Positions 11,959 to 21,236 of a stretch of 64,000 nt of DNA are shown in pieces. The notes under the pieces were generated by a model that was not told the DNA's origin, searched no databases, and saw only the letters and a program-made list of their open reading frames with translations. This DNA is from Azoarcus sp. DD4 (GTDB lineage: Bacteria > Pseudomonadota > Gammaproteobacteria > Burkholderiales > Rhodocyclaceae). Each line of letters begins with the position of its first letter. Within the stretch, counting starts at the first letter, position 1. The translations under genes and the position numbers were made by a program. Location of the stretch: positions 2,976,001-3,040,000 of the forward strand of contig NZ_CP022958.1 in assembly GCF_006496635.1 (NCBI RefSeq). Reading direction: 5' to 3'.

Positions 11959-12897
11959 TCAGGAACTGGCGAGATACAGTTCGGGGTCGGAATAGCGGCC
12001 GTCCTTCAACACCTCAAAGTGCAGGTGGGGGCCGGTCGAGCGACCGGTGCTGCCGATCGCCGCAATGCGTTGCCCGGGCGATACGACTTCGCCGAGCTTG
12101 ACCATCAGACGGGAGCAATGGGCGTAGCGCGTCACCAATCCGTTACCGTGATCGATCTCGACCGTGTAGCCGTACTCGGCACGGTAACCCGCGTAAATCA
12201 CACGGCCGCCTGCGCTGGCCACGATGGGAGTGCCGGTCGGTGCCGGAAAATCCAGACCGCTGTGAAAGGCCGCAGCACGGTTGAACGGGTCGGCACGATT
12301 GCCGAAACCGGAGTTGCGCGCCACGCCCGGCACCGGCGTGCGACTCGGATAGGTCATGAACTCGAGATTGCGTTCGTCGGTTGCGCGCTCGATCGCCAGG
12401 AGCGTGGCATCCAGGCGTTGAAGATCGCGCTCGAGCGCAGTGAGCCCGGTACCGTGGTCATCCGCAACCTCCGCCTCCCCCGGATTCATCGCCAAACGCG
12501 GCGGAATCATCGGGCCGCCTGCCGGCGTGGCCGGGCGCATGCCCTCGAAGGTCTTGCGGACAGGCTCCCGCAGTGGCGTTGCCTGGCGTGCTTCGAAATC
12601 CTTCAACAAGCCTATACGCTGCGCAAGCGTCACTGCCTCGCTTTCCAGCCGGACCAGGCGGCCGGAGATTTCCCCGACGCGATCGATCAGAACCTTGCCT
12701 TCGGGCTGGTCGAACTGCACCCGGGCCACCTCGGGCACCGGCTCGGACACGCTCCGCCCCACGCCGACGCCAAGCGCAAAAGCGCCAGCCGCGACCACAA
12801 GCAGAAATACCGAGACGAAGACAATCGTCGCCCTGAGGCTGAGGGTACGTACCCTGGATTGGGTCATCGTCCCGGCGGAAAGAATGACCAGTGCCAT
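11959..12897 (-). CDS. M23-family metallopeptidase, membrane-anchored
   Basis: A 312-residue protein with one N-terminal transmembrane helix (about 24-47), a periplasmic coiled region, and a C-terminal LytM/M23 domain. The domain has the first zinc motif HSGLDFPAP (H-x3-D), the central YAHCSRL, and the HLHFE motif near the end (GRSTGPHLHFE). All zinc and catalytic positions appear present, so active endopeptidase cleavage of peptidoglycan cross-links is expected. The start at 12897 has GGAGG a few bases upstream; an internal ATG at 12867 is less well placed. It is the first gene of the bactofilin module. Confidence 0.92.
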   Translation of the reverse strand: MALVILSAGTMTQSRVRTLSLRATIVFVSVFLLVVAAGAFALGVGVGRSVSEPVPEVARVQFDQPEGKVLIDRVGEISGRLVRLESEAVTLAQRIGLLKDFEARQATPLREPVRKTFEGMRPATPAGGPMIPPRLAMNPGEAEVADDHGTGLTALERDLQRLDATLLAIERATDERNLEFMTYPSRTPVPGVARNSGFGNRADPFNRAAAFHSGLDFPAPTGTPIVASAGGRVIYAGYRAEYGYTVEIDHGNGLVTRYAHCSRLMVKLGEVVSPGQRIAAIGSTGRSTGPHLHFEVLKDGRYSDPELYLASS

Positions 12898-13078
12898 CCT
12901 GTTCCTCCGGTTGGTTCGATTGTCGTCCTGGAACCAGGCTTGCAGACAGATCGACAGAATTCGGGAAGCCGACCAAGAACCAGCGCTGCCGGTTTCATTT
13001 GGTCAAACACAAAGCTCGGCGAGTGTAACACCATCGTGCCCACTTCGAGCAAGCTCCCCCGGGGCCCGCGCGCGCCCC

Positions 13079-13107
13079 AAAAAAAACGGCGGCACGCGGC
13101 CGCCGTT
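13079..13107 (-). terminator. Rho-independent terminator of ppsA
   Basis: On the minus strand AACGGCGGC, a 5-nt loop, and GCCGCCGTT are followed directly by a run of T residues (eight A on the plus strand at 13079-13086). It starts 20 bp after the ppsA stop. Confidence 0.9.
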
Positions 13108-13126
13108 CTTTGCCAAGAATCGGGAC

Positions 13127-15493
13127 TTATTTCTTGCTGTGCGAAGCGAGCTTCAGCCAGGTGTCGACCACCGTGTCGGGGTTCAGCGAAATGGTCTGGA
13201 TGCCTTCATCCATCAGCCATTCGGCAAAATCCGCGTGGTCCGACGGCCCCTGGCCGCAGATGCCGACATACTTGCCCAACCTGTTCGCCGTGCTGATCGC
13301 CATCGACAGCAGTTGCTTGACAGCCGGATCGCGCTCGTCGAAAGCGTGCGCCACCAGACCCGAATCGCGGTCGAGACCGAGCGTCAGCTGCGTCAGGTCG
13401 TTGGAGCCGATGGAGAAGCCATCGAAGTGCTCCAGGAACTTGTCGGCCAGCAATGCGTTGGATGGGATCTCGCACATCATGATGAGCTTGAGATCGTTCA
13501 CGCCACGCTTGAGACCATGCTCGGAAAGCAGGTCGACAACGCCAGCAGCTTCTTCGACGTTGCGCACGAACGGGATCATGATCTGCACGTTGGTCAGACC
13601 AAGCTCGTTGCGGACCTTCTTCATCGCCGCGCATTCCAGCTCGAAACAGTCGCGGAAGCTGTGAGCGATGTAGCGCGAGGCGCCACGGAAGCCGAGCATC
13701 GGGTTTTCTTCTTCCGGCTCGTAGATGTCGCCACCAAGCAGCTTGCGGTACTCGTTCGACTTGAAGTCGGACATGCGGACGATCACGGGCTTCGGGTAGA
13801 AGGCCGCGGCAATCGTCGCCACACCTTCCGCCAGCTTCTCGATGAAGAACTGCTTCGGCGTCGCGTAACCGCGCGAACGGCGCATGATCTCGTCGCGCAG
13901 GCTGGCGGGCACTTGCGAGAGTTCGAGGATCGCCTTCGGGTGGATGCCGATCATGTTGTTGATGACGAACTCGAGGCGCGCCAGACCGACGCCGCCGTTC
14001 GGAATCTGCGCGAACTCGAAGGCGAGTTCCGGATTGCCGACGTTCATCATGATCTTCACCGGGATCTCGGGCAGATTGCCCATGTCGGTGGTGATCACTT
14101 CGAATTCCAGCTTGCCGCGATACACATAGCCGGTGTCGCCTTCGGCGCAGGACACCGTGACGGAATCGCCCTCTTCCAGCACCTCGGTGGCGTTGCCGCA
14201 ACCGACGATGGCCGGGATGCCGAGCTCACGCGCGATGATCGCCGCGTGGCAGGTCCGGCCACCGCGATTGGTGACGATGGCGCTGGCACGCTTCATCACC
14301 GGCTCCCAGTTCGGGTCGGTCATGTCGGTGACGAGGATGTCTCCAGCCTGGACGCGGTTCATCTCGGAAGCGTCCTTGACCACGCGCACGGTGCCGGCGC
14401 CGATCTTCTGGCCGATGGCGCGGCCGTGGGTCAGCGCCTTGCCGTACTGCTTGAGGCGGTACTTTTCCATCACCAGGCCGGAGGACTGGCTCTTAACGGT
14501 TTCCGGGCGCGCCTGCAGGATGTAGAGCTTGCCGTCCTGGCCGTCCTTGCCCCACTCGATGTCCATCGGCCGGCCGTAGTGCTTCTCGATGATCACCGCG
14601 TAGCGGGCGAGTTCGAGCACGTCCTCGTCGGTCAGCGAGAAACGGTTGCGGTCGGACTCCGGCACATCGACGGTACGCACCGACTTGCCGGCCACGGCTT
14701 TGTCTGCGAAGACCATCTTGATCAGCTTGGAGCCGAGGTTGCGACGGATCACCGCCGGCTTGCCGAGCGCCAGCGTAGGCTTGTGCACATAGAATTCGTC
14801 GGGGTTCACCGCACCCTGCACCACGGTTTCGCCCAGGCCGAAGGACGCGGTGATGAACACCACGTCGTTGAAGCCGGATTCGGTGTCGATGGTGAACATC
14901 ACACCCGAGGCGCCGGTATCCGAGCGCACCATGCGCTGCACGCCGGCGGACAGCGCCACTTCGGCGTGGGAAAAGTTCTTGTGAACCCGGTAGGCGATGG
15001 CACGGTCGTTGTAGAGCGACGCGAACACTTCCTTCATCGCGTGAAGGATGTTCTCGTAACCGTGGATGTTGAGGAAGGTTTCCTGTTGACCGGCGAAGGA
15101 GGCGTCCGGAAGGTCTTCGGCGGTTGCCGACGAGCGCACAGCGAAGCTGCCCTCGCCTTCGGCCGTGATCTTGTCGTAGGCAGTCTTGATCTCGGCTTCG
15201 AGTGCGCTCGGGAACGGCGTGTCGACGATCCACTGGCGGATCTGCGCACCAGTCTTGACCAGGGCATCGACGTCGTCGACGTTGAGTGCGTCAAGCGCGG
15301 CATTGATCCGGTCGGCCAGCCCGCCGTGGGCGAGGAACTCGCGATAGGCTGCCGCGGTGGTGGCGAAGCCGCCCGGCACGCGCACACTCGAGGGCAACTG
15401 GCTGATCATTTCGCCGAGCGAGGCATTCTTGCCGCCGACCTGGTCGACGTCGGTCATGCGCAACTCGGTGAAGGGGATGACATAGCGGGTCAT
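13127..15493 (-). CDS. ppsA: phosphoenolpyruvate synthase
   Basis: Converts pyruvate and ATP to PEP, AMP and phosphate for gluconeogenesis. At 788 residues it matches the family length. The N-terminal ATP-grasp half begins KNASLGEMISQL. The swivelling domain has the phosphohistidine motif GGRTCHAAIIARELGIPAIV, and the C-terminal TIM-barrel half has the catalytic cysteine motif GICGQGPSD. The start at 15493 is supported by GGAAGG about 8 nt upstream. It is transcribed divergently from its regulator ppsR and ends at a strong terminator. Confidence 0.97.
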   Translation of the reverse strand: MTRYVIPFTELRMTDVDQVGGKNASLGEMISQLPSSVRVPGGFATTAAAYREFLAHGGLADRINAALDALNVDDVDALVKTGAQIRQWIVDTPFPSALEAEIKTAYDKITAEGEGSFAVRSSATAEDLPDASFAGQQETFLNIHGYENILHAMKEVFASLYNDRAIAYRVHKNFSHAEVALSAGVQRMVRSDTGASGVMFTIDTESGFNDVVFITASFGLGETVVQGAVNPDEFYVHKPTLALGKPAVIRRNLGSKLIKMVFADKAVAGKSVRTVDVPESDRNRFSLTDEDVLELARYAVIIEKHYGRPMDIEWGKDGQDGKLYILQARPETVKSQSSGLVMEKYRLKQYGKALTHGRAIGQKIGAGTVRVVKDASEMNRVQAGDILVTDMTDPNWEPVMKRASAIVTNRGGRTCHAAIIARELGIPAIVGCGNATEVLEEGDSVTVSCAEGDTGYVYRGKLEFEVITTDMGNLPEIPVKIMMNVGNPELAFEFAQIPNGGVGLARLEFVINNMIGIHPKAILELSQVPASLRDEIMRRSRGYATPKQFFIEKLAEGVATIAAAFYPKPVIVRMSDFKSNEYRKLLGGDIYEPEEENPMLGFRGASRYIAHSFRDCFELECAAMKKVRNELGLTNVQIMIPFVRNVEEAAGVVDLLSEHGLKRGVNDLKLIMMCEIPSNALLADKFLEHFDGFSIGSNDLTQLTLGLDRDSGLVAHAFDERDPAVKQLLSMAISTANRLGKYVGICGQGPSDHADFAEWLMDEGIQTISLNPDTVVDTWLKLASHSKK

Positions 15494-15533
15494 GGATGGC
15501 CTTCCGGAATGAACAAAGAAAAAGCAAAATGTG

Positions 15534-15539
15534 ATTTTA
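15534..15539 (-). promoter_or_regulatory. candidate -10 element of ppsA
   Basis: Minus-strand TAAAAT, 41 nt before the ppsA start. The -35 position at 17 bp spacing reads TGCAGC, which matches the consensus poorly. The element lies within the 161-bp divergent ppsA/ppsR region. Confidence 0.35.
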
Positions 15540-15654
15540 CCGAGAATTGGTGCTGCGCTGCACGGCAGGGTTTGCCCCAATACCCGGTCCGCTGTGTAAC
15601 GGGACGCAAGCAAACGGCCCGTCCAACACCCTTCAGCCAGCCCAGCGAAACACG

Positions 15655-16488
15655 ATGAGCACCCCGCCGATCCGCACAGTCTTCTTCATTTCCGATGGCA
15701 CCGGCATTACCGCCGAAACCCTGGGCCACAGCCTGCTCGCGCAGTTCCCGGATGCCCGCATCCGCCAGGTGCGGGCTCCCTTCATCGACGATCTCGACAA
15801 GGCCATCGACTGCGCCAACCAGATCCGCGAAGCGGCGCGCAACGATGGCGTGCGCCCCATTGTCTTCAGCACCCTTGTCAGCCCGGACACGGTAGAGGCC
15901 CTGCACAAGGCGGACGCGCTCTTTCTCGACCTCTTCGACCGTTTCATCGGTCCGCTCGAAACCGAACTCGGCCAGCGCTCGACCCACACGGTCGGCCGTT
16001 TCCACGGCATCGCCGACAGCACCGACTACAAGAACCGCATCGAGGCGATCAACTTCGCCATGGCGCACGACGATGGCATCTCTTCGGATGGCGAACTCGC
16101 GGAAGCCGACGTCATACTCGTGGGCGTTTCGCGTTCGGGCAAGACACCCACCAGCCTCTACCTCGCCATGCAGTTCGGCGTGAAGGCCGCCAACTACCCG
16201 CTGATTCCCGAAGACTTCGAACGCAACAAGCTACCCGGCGAGTTGCACAACTATCGCAACAAACTTTTCGGCCTCACCATCGCACCGGAACGTCTGTCGC
16301 AGATCCGGCAGGAACGTCGCCCCAACAGCCGCTACGCCTCGCTCGACAACTGCCAGTACGAAATCGACGCTGCACAGAAGCTGATGCGGCGGGAGAACAT
16401 CCGCTGGCTGGATTCGACCACCAAGTCGATCGAAGAGATCTCCGCCACCATCCTCCAGTCGGTTCGCCTCAATCGTCCGGGCTATTGA
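15655..16488 (+). CDS. ppsR: PEP synthase regulatory protein, bifunctional kinase/pyrophosphorylase (DUF299)
   Basis: A 277-residue DUF299 protein that inactivates PEP synthase by ADP-dependent threonine phosphorylation and reactivates it by phosphate-dependent dephosphorylation. The N-terminus VFFISDGTGITAETLG and the P-loop VGVSRSGKTPTS (about 156-167) are diagnostic. The upstream in-frame extension is ignored because family members begin close to MSTPPIRTVFFISDG. The head-to-head arrangement with ppsA places regulator and target next to each other, as in many betaproteobacteria. Confidence 0.96.
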   Translation: MSTPPIRTVFFISDGTGITAETLGHSLLAQFPDARIRQVRAPFIDDLDKAIDCANQIREAARNDGVRPIVFSTLVSPDTVEALHKADALFLDLFDRFIGPLETELGQRSTHTVGRFHGIADSTDYKNRIEAINFAMAHDDGISSDGELAEADVILVGVSRSGKTPTSLYLAMQFGVKAANYPLIPEDFERNKLPGELHNYRNKLFGLTIAPERLSQIRQERRPNSRYASLDNCQYEIDAAQKLMRRENIRWLDSTTKSIEEISATILQSVRLNRPGY

Positions 16489-16495
16489 AACCGAC

Positions 16496-16504
16496 TGCTA
16501 GAAT
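16496..16504 (+). promoter_or_regulatory. extended -10 promoter candidate for DUF2863-msrB
   Basis: TGCTAGAAT is an extended -10 element (TGn plus TAGAAT), 62 nt before the DUF2863 start and just after the ppsR stop. No good -35 is visible, which is usual for extended -10 promoters. Confidence 0.4.
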
Positions 16505-16566
16505 GAAGCTGGCCTCCCGCGGTGCCCTGCATCGACGGACACCATGCATCCCAAACAGGACACACA

Positions 16567-17736
16567 ATGAAAAGAACGCGCATCAAGCGCCGTGGCGGCC
16601 TCGGCCGCAACGCTGAAAAGCTCATCTGGCTGGCAAGCGGCCTTGCACAGTCGGGCTCCCGCGCCGAAGACCGCCACTGGGAGCTGGGGCTCGCCGCCAG
16701 TATCGACGAGCAACTCGAGCAGCACGACGAGGAAGTCCTCAATGCAGCGCTCGACCATCTTTTCAGCGCAGATGCCGCCGGCTACGACGAACTCGCCGAT
16801 TTCATCGAATCGCGCGCCGAATCCGTCGCTCGCCTCTCAGCCGATCACGACATCCTGCTGATCGCCGCACCGGTCCTCGCCTGGTCGAGATACCGCATCT
16901 CCGCAACGACCATTCCGCCAGCCGCCCTCGCGAACCTTCGCGTCCACTTGCAGGCGCACGTGCTTGCCGACGGCGCCCGCCTGGCCCTTGCCGATTTCCT
17001 GTTCAGTCCGGATCAACTGCCGCAGGGCTATTGCGCCACCGCCGAATTCGCCAGCACCCTGGGCGCAGCGGCGCTGGACAACCACGACGTTCACATCGAA
17101 ACCGACGGCATGCCCGAAACCGCACAATTCCTGTCGGATACGCGCTATCTGCTGGCTGCCGTCGCAGTCCCCCGCGGCCAGGCCTTGTTCCGCTGGCAGG
17201 AACGGGACAGCAGCCGCGATCAGGCACTGGCGCAGTGGCGGGCCCAGGGCGGTGCCAGTCTTGCGCCGCTGCTGCCGGGTTGTGCCATCGAAGTGGTGCT
17301 GCCCGAGGCCTATTTCGCCGCCAGCCGTGCCGCAGACAAGGCGAGCCGACCCTATGCGGTGCGGGCTTCGGTGGCCTTCCTCGGAACCTCGCTCGACGCG
17401 CCCGCCTCCAATCTGCGCGCAGTGATCGCCCCGTTCTGGGAGAACCAGCTCGAGGAATACCGGATCGGCATCACCCTGCGCGGTCGCGAAGAGGTGGTAC
17501 ACGGCGTCGTCTGGCCGCTGCTCGGCGTCGAGGACGAGAACGGCGAGGGCGTTGCGCAGATCGAAAGCGTGTTGCGGGAGTGTGGCGTCAACGACATTCT
17601 TGTGCTCGAACACCGCTTTCCGCTCGAATACTGCGACGACTGCGGCGCCCCGCTCTACCCCTCGCCGGAAGGCGAGGTCGTCCATGCCGAAATGCCTGCA
17701 GAACAGGCCGACCAGATGCCACGCCACCTGCACTGA
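16567..17736 (+). CDS. DUF2863 family protein
   Basis: A 389-residue soluble protein of a betaproteobacterial family of unknown function. It opens with a very basic segment (MKRTRIKRRGGLGRNAEKLI), has a long alpha/beta body, and ends in a zinc-ribbon-like YCDDCGAPLYPSPEGE (a C-x2-C pair). No catalytic motif is recognised. The start at 16567 is the ATG just before the basic segment; an upstream in-frame start would add 15 unlikely residues. It precedes msrB by 39 bp on the same strand, so they may be cotranscribed. The basic tail and CxxC suggest nucleic-acid or ribosome contact, but that is only a guess. Confidence 0.8.
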   Translation: MKRTRIKRRGGLGRNAEKLIWLASGLAQSGSRAEDRHWELGLAASIDEQLEQHDEEVLNAALDHLFSADAAGYDELADFIESRAESVARLSADHDILLIAAPVLAWSRYRISATTIPPAALANLRVHLQAHVLADGARLALADFLFSPDQLPQGYCATAEFASTLGAAALDNHDVHIETDGMPETAQFLSDTRYLLAAVAVPRGQALFRWQERDSSRDQALAQWRAQGGASLAPLLPGCAIEVVLPEAYFAASRAADKASRPYAVRASVAFLGTSLDAPASNLRAVIAPFWENQLEEYRIGITLRGREEVVHGVVWPLLGVEDENGEGVAQIESVLRECGVNDILVLEHRFPLEYCDDCGAPLYPSPEGEVVHAEMPAEQADQMPRHLH

Positions 17737-17775
17737 TCGACGACAGGTCGGCGCGACCACACGGAGAAGCAGACC

Positions 17776-18204
17776 ATGAGCCGCAAGATCGAGAAGCCCG
17801 AATCCGCATGGCGTGCCGAACTCACCCCCACGCAGTATCACGTCACGCGCGAAAAAGGCACCGAACGCGCCTTTACCGGCGAATACTGGAACACCTGGAC
17901 CAAGGGCGCCTACAACTGCGTATGTTGTGGCGCCCCGCTCTTTCGCTCCGAACACAAGTTCGACGCCGGCTGCGGCTGGCCGAGTTTCTGGACTGCGGCC
18001 GAGCCTGACAAGGTCGAAACGGCAGAAGACTTCAGCCACTTCATGCATCGCACCGAAGTGCTCTGCCACGATTGCGGCGCACATCTCGGCCACGTGTTCG
18101 AAGACGGCCCCCAGCCGACCGGCTTACGCTACTGCATCAACTCAGCCTCGATAAAGCTGGCGCCAGATCCGGCCACGGCAGCGGACGACGACAAGGCCGT
18201 CTGA
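17776..18204 (+). CDS. msrB: peptide-methionine (R)-S-oxide reductase
   Basis: Repairs methionine-R-sulfoxide in oxidised proteins using thioredoxin. The 142-residue protein has the zinc ligands C48-x2-C51 (NCVCCGAPLF) and C97-x2-C100 (LCHDCGAHLGHVFEDG), the substrate motif GCGWPSFW with a possible recycling C66, and the catalytic cysteine C120 in LRYCINS. Length and motifs are complete for a stand-alone MsrB. ATG 17776 is preceded by GGAGAAG. It probably forms a transcript with the DUF2863 gene. Confidence 0.96.
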   Translation: MSRKIEKPESAWRAELTPTQYHVTREKGTERAFTGEYWNTWTKGAYNCVCCGAPLFRSEHKFDAGCGWPSFWTAAEPDKVETAEDFSHFMHRTEVLCHDCGAHLGHVFEDGPQPTGLRYCINSASIKLAPDPATAADDDKAV

Positions 18205-18338
18205 CCCGTCCGGCAGGCGCCATCGAATATTGCGCTCAAGCCCCACGGCTCCAGTGCCGTTAGCGAAGTGGTAAGACCACCACCCGCTGACACCACAGCG
18301 GCAGGCGGCACATGTTCGACAGCAAAGGGGAGAAAGGC

Positions 18339-19967
18339 ATGCAATGGTTCGACAACCTCGGCCTGCGAGGCAAGCTCATCGTCAATTTCCTGGTTTCGGG
18401 TGGCGTTTTCATTCTCGCCATCATTGTCTGCCTGTGGCAGATCGACAGGATTGCCGCCGATGCTGAGCGAATCTCCAAGAACTGGCTGCCCTCGCTCGTC
18501 CAGATCGAAAAGATGAGCCGTGAGCGTCTGCGCTTCCGCGTTCGCAGCCTGGAATACATGCTGCCCGGCGGCACCGACGAACGCGCCAAACTCGCCGCAT
18601 CACTGGAATCGCTCAACAAGAGCGTGGTCGCCTCCATCGACGAGTACCGCCCGCTGGTAACCTCGCCGGAAGAAAGACAGCTCATCGACCAGATCGCGCA
18701 GTACGCCGCCGCCTACAAGGCCAGCGTAGACAAGGCCGTGCAATTGCAGCAAGGCGGTGACGAGGAAGGCGCCCAAGCGCTGCGACGTAGCGAGTGGGTG
18801 AAGAGCGCTGACCAACTGCGCGACGCCCTCGCCAGCCTGACCAAATTGAACGTCGATGGTGCCGCTGTGGATGCCCGGCATGTCGACGAACAGATACGTC
18901 TGGCCAGACTATACGGCTTCGGCGCATTGGTATTCGGCATTCTGATCGCGATGCTTACCAGCTGGCTGATGGCACGCCGCATGGGCCTGCAGCTCACTCA
19001 GGTCGTCGGTGCCGCGCGACGCATCGCCGGAGGTGACCTGCGCAGCCCGCTGCCGCCGCAGTCACGCGACGAAATCGGCCAACTGGTCAAGGCCATGGGA
19101 GAAATGCAAGCGGCCTTGCAGGACACCCTGCGCAAGACAAGCGACAACGCGAGTGAACTTTCCGCGGCTGCCCGTCAACTCGGCGACGGTGTCAGCCAGA
19201 TGGAGCGCAGTGTCACCGTCCAGAGTTCCGCCGCCTCGGCCATTGCAGCGAACGTCGAGGAGCTCACCGTGTCGATCACGCACGTCTCGGATAGCACCGG
19301 AGACGCCAGCCGCCTCGCTCAGGACTCCGACCGGCAGGCCCGCGAGGGACGTGAAACGATCAACAGGCTGATCGAGGAGATCCACCGCGTTTCCAAGGTG
19401 GTCAGCGCGGCGTCGGAACGCATCACGGGGCTCGAGTCCGAGTCACAGAAAATCTCGAACATCGTCCAGGTGATCAAGGAAATCGCCGAGCAGACCAACC
19501 TGCTCGCACTCAATGCGGCCATCGAGGCAGCGCGGGCAGGCGAACATGGACGCGGCTTTGCCGTCGTAGCGGACGAGGTCCGCAAACTGTCCGAGCGCAC
19601 TGCGCATTCCACGAGCGAGATCACCGGCATGGTGGCCTCGATCCAGGACTCGACCCGGCAGGTGGTCGCAGGCATCGACGAGGGCGTGAGCGCCGTCGGC
19701 AACAGCGTCGAGCACGCAAAACACGCTGGCGAGACCATCGCCGCTCTCCAGGACATCGCGCGCCGGGTTGCCGAGATTATCGGCGAGGTCGATACCGCGC
19801 TGCGGGAGCAATCCTCCGCCTCCGCCGAAGTCGCCAAACGAATCGAGGAGATCGCGACGCACGCGGAGGAAACCAGCGCCGCCACGGCGCAAGCCGCACG
19901 CTCGGCCGACACCCTCAACGGCGTCGCCGCCAACATGCTGGACACCGTCAAACGCTTCCAGCTCTGA
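18339..19967 (+). CDS. methyl-accepting chemotaxis protein with 4HB-like sensor
   Basis: A 542-residue chemoreceptor. TM1 lies at about residues 10-33, and a periplasmic four-helix-bundle sensor of about 145 residues (with LRFRVRSLEYML) follows. TM2 is near 185-205. A HAMP domain (RRIAGGDLRSPL) and the long cytoplasmic signalling coil come next, with the conserved hairpin tip EIAEQTNLLALNAAIEAARA. I prefer ATG 18339 because AGGGGAGAAAGG lies just upstream; ATG 18312 would add nine residues. No che genes are nearby, so this is an orphan receptor of unknown ligand. No C-terminal CheR pentapeptide is seen. Confidence 0.93.
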   Translation: MQWFDNLGLRGKLIVNFLVSGGVFILAIIVCLWQIDRIAADAERISKNWLPSLVQIEKMSRERLRFRVRSLEYMLPGGTDERAKLAASLESLNKSVVASIDEYRPLVTSPEERQLIDQIAQYAAAYKASVDKAVQLQQGGDEEGAQALRRSEWVKSADQLRDALASLTKLNVDGAAVDARHVDEQIRLARLYGFGALVFGILIAMLTSWLMARRMGLQLTQVVGAARRIAGGDLRSPLPPQSRDEIGQLVKAMGEMQAALQDTLRKTSDNASELSAAARQLGDGVSQMERSVTVQSSAASAIAANVEELTVSITHVSDSTGDASRLAQDSDRQAREGRETINRLIEEIHRVSKVVSAASERITGLESESQKISNIVQVIKEIAEQTNLLALNAAIEAARAGEHGRGFAVVADEVRKLSERTAHSTSEITGMVASIQDSTRQVVAGIDEGVSAVGNSVEHAKHAGETIAALQDIARRVAEIIGEVDTALREQSSASAEVAKRIEEIATHAEETSAATAQAARSADTLNGVAANMLDTVKRFQL

Positions 19968-19980
19968 CGGCGGCGTCAAC

Positions 19981-20012
19981 AAAAAAAGCCGGCGGAACTC
20001 CGCCGGCTTTTT
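19981..20012. terminator. bidirectional Rho-independent terminator
   Basis: A run of A, stem GCCGGCGGA, a 3-nt loop, stem CCGCCGGC, then a T run. It has T tracts on both strands and sits between the convergent chemoreceptor and thiolase genes, so it probably ends both transcripts. Confidence 0.92.
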
Positions 20013-20034
20013 CACACCTGATTATCGGCGCGAC

Positions 20035-21216
20035 TCAGATACGTTCCCAGATCGTAGTGATGCCCTGGCCACCGCCGATACACATGGTGGCCATGCCGTA
20101 ACGGCCACCGGTACGGTGCAGTTCGTGCAACAGCTTGGTGATGATCACCCCACCGGTTGCGCCGACCGGATGGCCGAGCGCAATCGCGCCACCGTTCGGG
20201 TTGGTCTTGGCCGGATCCAGCTCCAGACCCTTGGCCACGGTCAGCGACTGGGCAGCAAAGGCTTCGTTGGATTCGATCAGATCAATCTTGTCGAGCGTCA
20301 GACCGGAGCGCTGCAGGGCCAACTTGGACGACGGGATCGGACCTTCACCCATCAGTTCGTTCGGCACACCGGCAATCGCGTAGCCAACCAGGCGCGCCAT
20401 CGGCTTGTGACCGGCGGCGGCAGCCTTGGCCGCATCGGCCAGAACCAGGAAGGCGGCGGCATCGTTGATACCGGACGCATTGCCGGCGGTAACCGAACCG
20501 TCCTTCTTGAAGGCCGGCTTCATCTTGGCCAGCGCTTCCATGGTGGTTGCGCGCGGATGCTCGTCGGTGTCGAACACGACGGTTCCCTTGCGGGTCTCGA
20601 AGGAGATCGGGACGATCTGGCCCTTGAACCGGCCATCGGCGATGGCTGCAGCCGCACGATTCTGCGACTCGAGCGCAAAGGCGTCCTGCTCTTCCCGGGT
20701 GATGCCCCACTTGGACGCCAGATTCTCGGCGGTAATCCCCATGTGGCCGACGCCGAACGGGTCGGTCAGCACGGCGACCATGGCGTCGATCGCCTTGGTG
20801 TCACCCATGCGGGCACCGGTACGCAGCGCCGGCAACAGGTAGGCGCCGCGCGACATGACTTCAACACCACCGCCGATCGCGTAGTCGGCGTCGCCGAGCA
20901 TGATCGCCTGCGCGGAGTTGACGATGGCCTGCTGCGCAGAACCACAAAGACGATTGACCGCAAATGCAACGGAGTCCATCGACATACCACCCTGGATCGT
21001 CGCAACGCGGGCAACGTACGGGTAGCGCGACTCGGTCGGAATGCAGTTACCTACGGTGGCGAAACTCACTTCCTTCGGATCGACGCCTGCTCGGGCGATC
21101 GCTTCCTTGACCACCAGTCCGCCCAGCTCAGCCGGCTCCAAGTCCTTGAGCGAACCACCGAAACCACCAACGGCCGAACGCACTGCGCTCAGCACAACGA
21201 CTTCACGACTTGCCAT
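20035..21216 (-). CDS. acetyl-CoA C-acyltransferase (thiolase, PhaA/BktB type)
   Basis: Condenses or cleaves acyl-CoA with acetyl-CoA. At 393 residues it has the nucleophilic cysteine C91 in VNRLCGSAQQA, the segment GNASGINDAAA, the histidine motif IALGHPVGATGG and the second cysteine in MCIGGGQG, all complete. The start at 21216 is placed by AGGAGG 8 nt upstream; an in-frame GTG two codons earlier is too close to that site. Betaproteobacterial thiolases of this type serve polyhydroxybutyrate synthesis, beta-oxidation or ketothiolysis. No phaB or phaC is adjacent, so the pathway is open. Confidence 0.93.
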   Translation of the reverse strand: MASREVVVLSAVRSAVGGFGGSLKDLEPAELGGLVVKEAIARAGVDPKEVSFATVGNCIPTESRYPYVARVATIQGGMSMDSVAFAVNRLCGSAQQAIVNSAQAIMLGDADYAIGGGVEVMSRGAYLLPALRTGARMGDTKAIDAMVAVLTDPFGVGHMGITAENLASKWGITREEQDAFALESQNRAAAAIADGRFKGQIVPISFETRKGTVVFDTDEHPRATTMEALAKMKPAFKKDGSVTAGNASGINDAAAFLVLADAAKAAAAGHKPMARLVGYAIAGVPNELMGEGPIPSSKLALQRSGLTLDKIDLIESNEAFAAQSLTVAKGLELDPAKTNPNGGAIALGHPVGATGGVIITKLLHELHRTGGRYGMATMCIGGGQGITTIWERI

Positions 21217-21236
21217 CTGCACTCCCTCCTAGAGAT

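Noticed and set aside
12440..15658. 1072-codon plus-strand open frame
   Set aside because: Antisense shadow of ppsA and part of the M23 gene; no recognisable motifs and it runs through the ppsA terminator.
18205..18338. tRNA-like structure with GTGGT-AAG-ACCAC stem
   Set aside because: No acceptor, anticodon or T-arm pattern; the stem is short and isolated.
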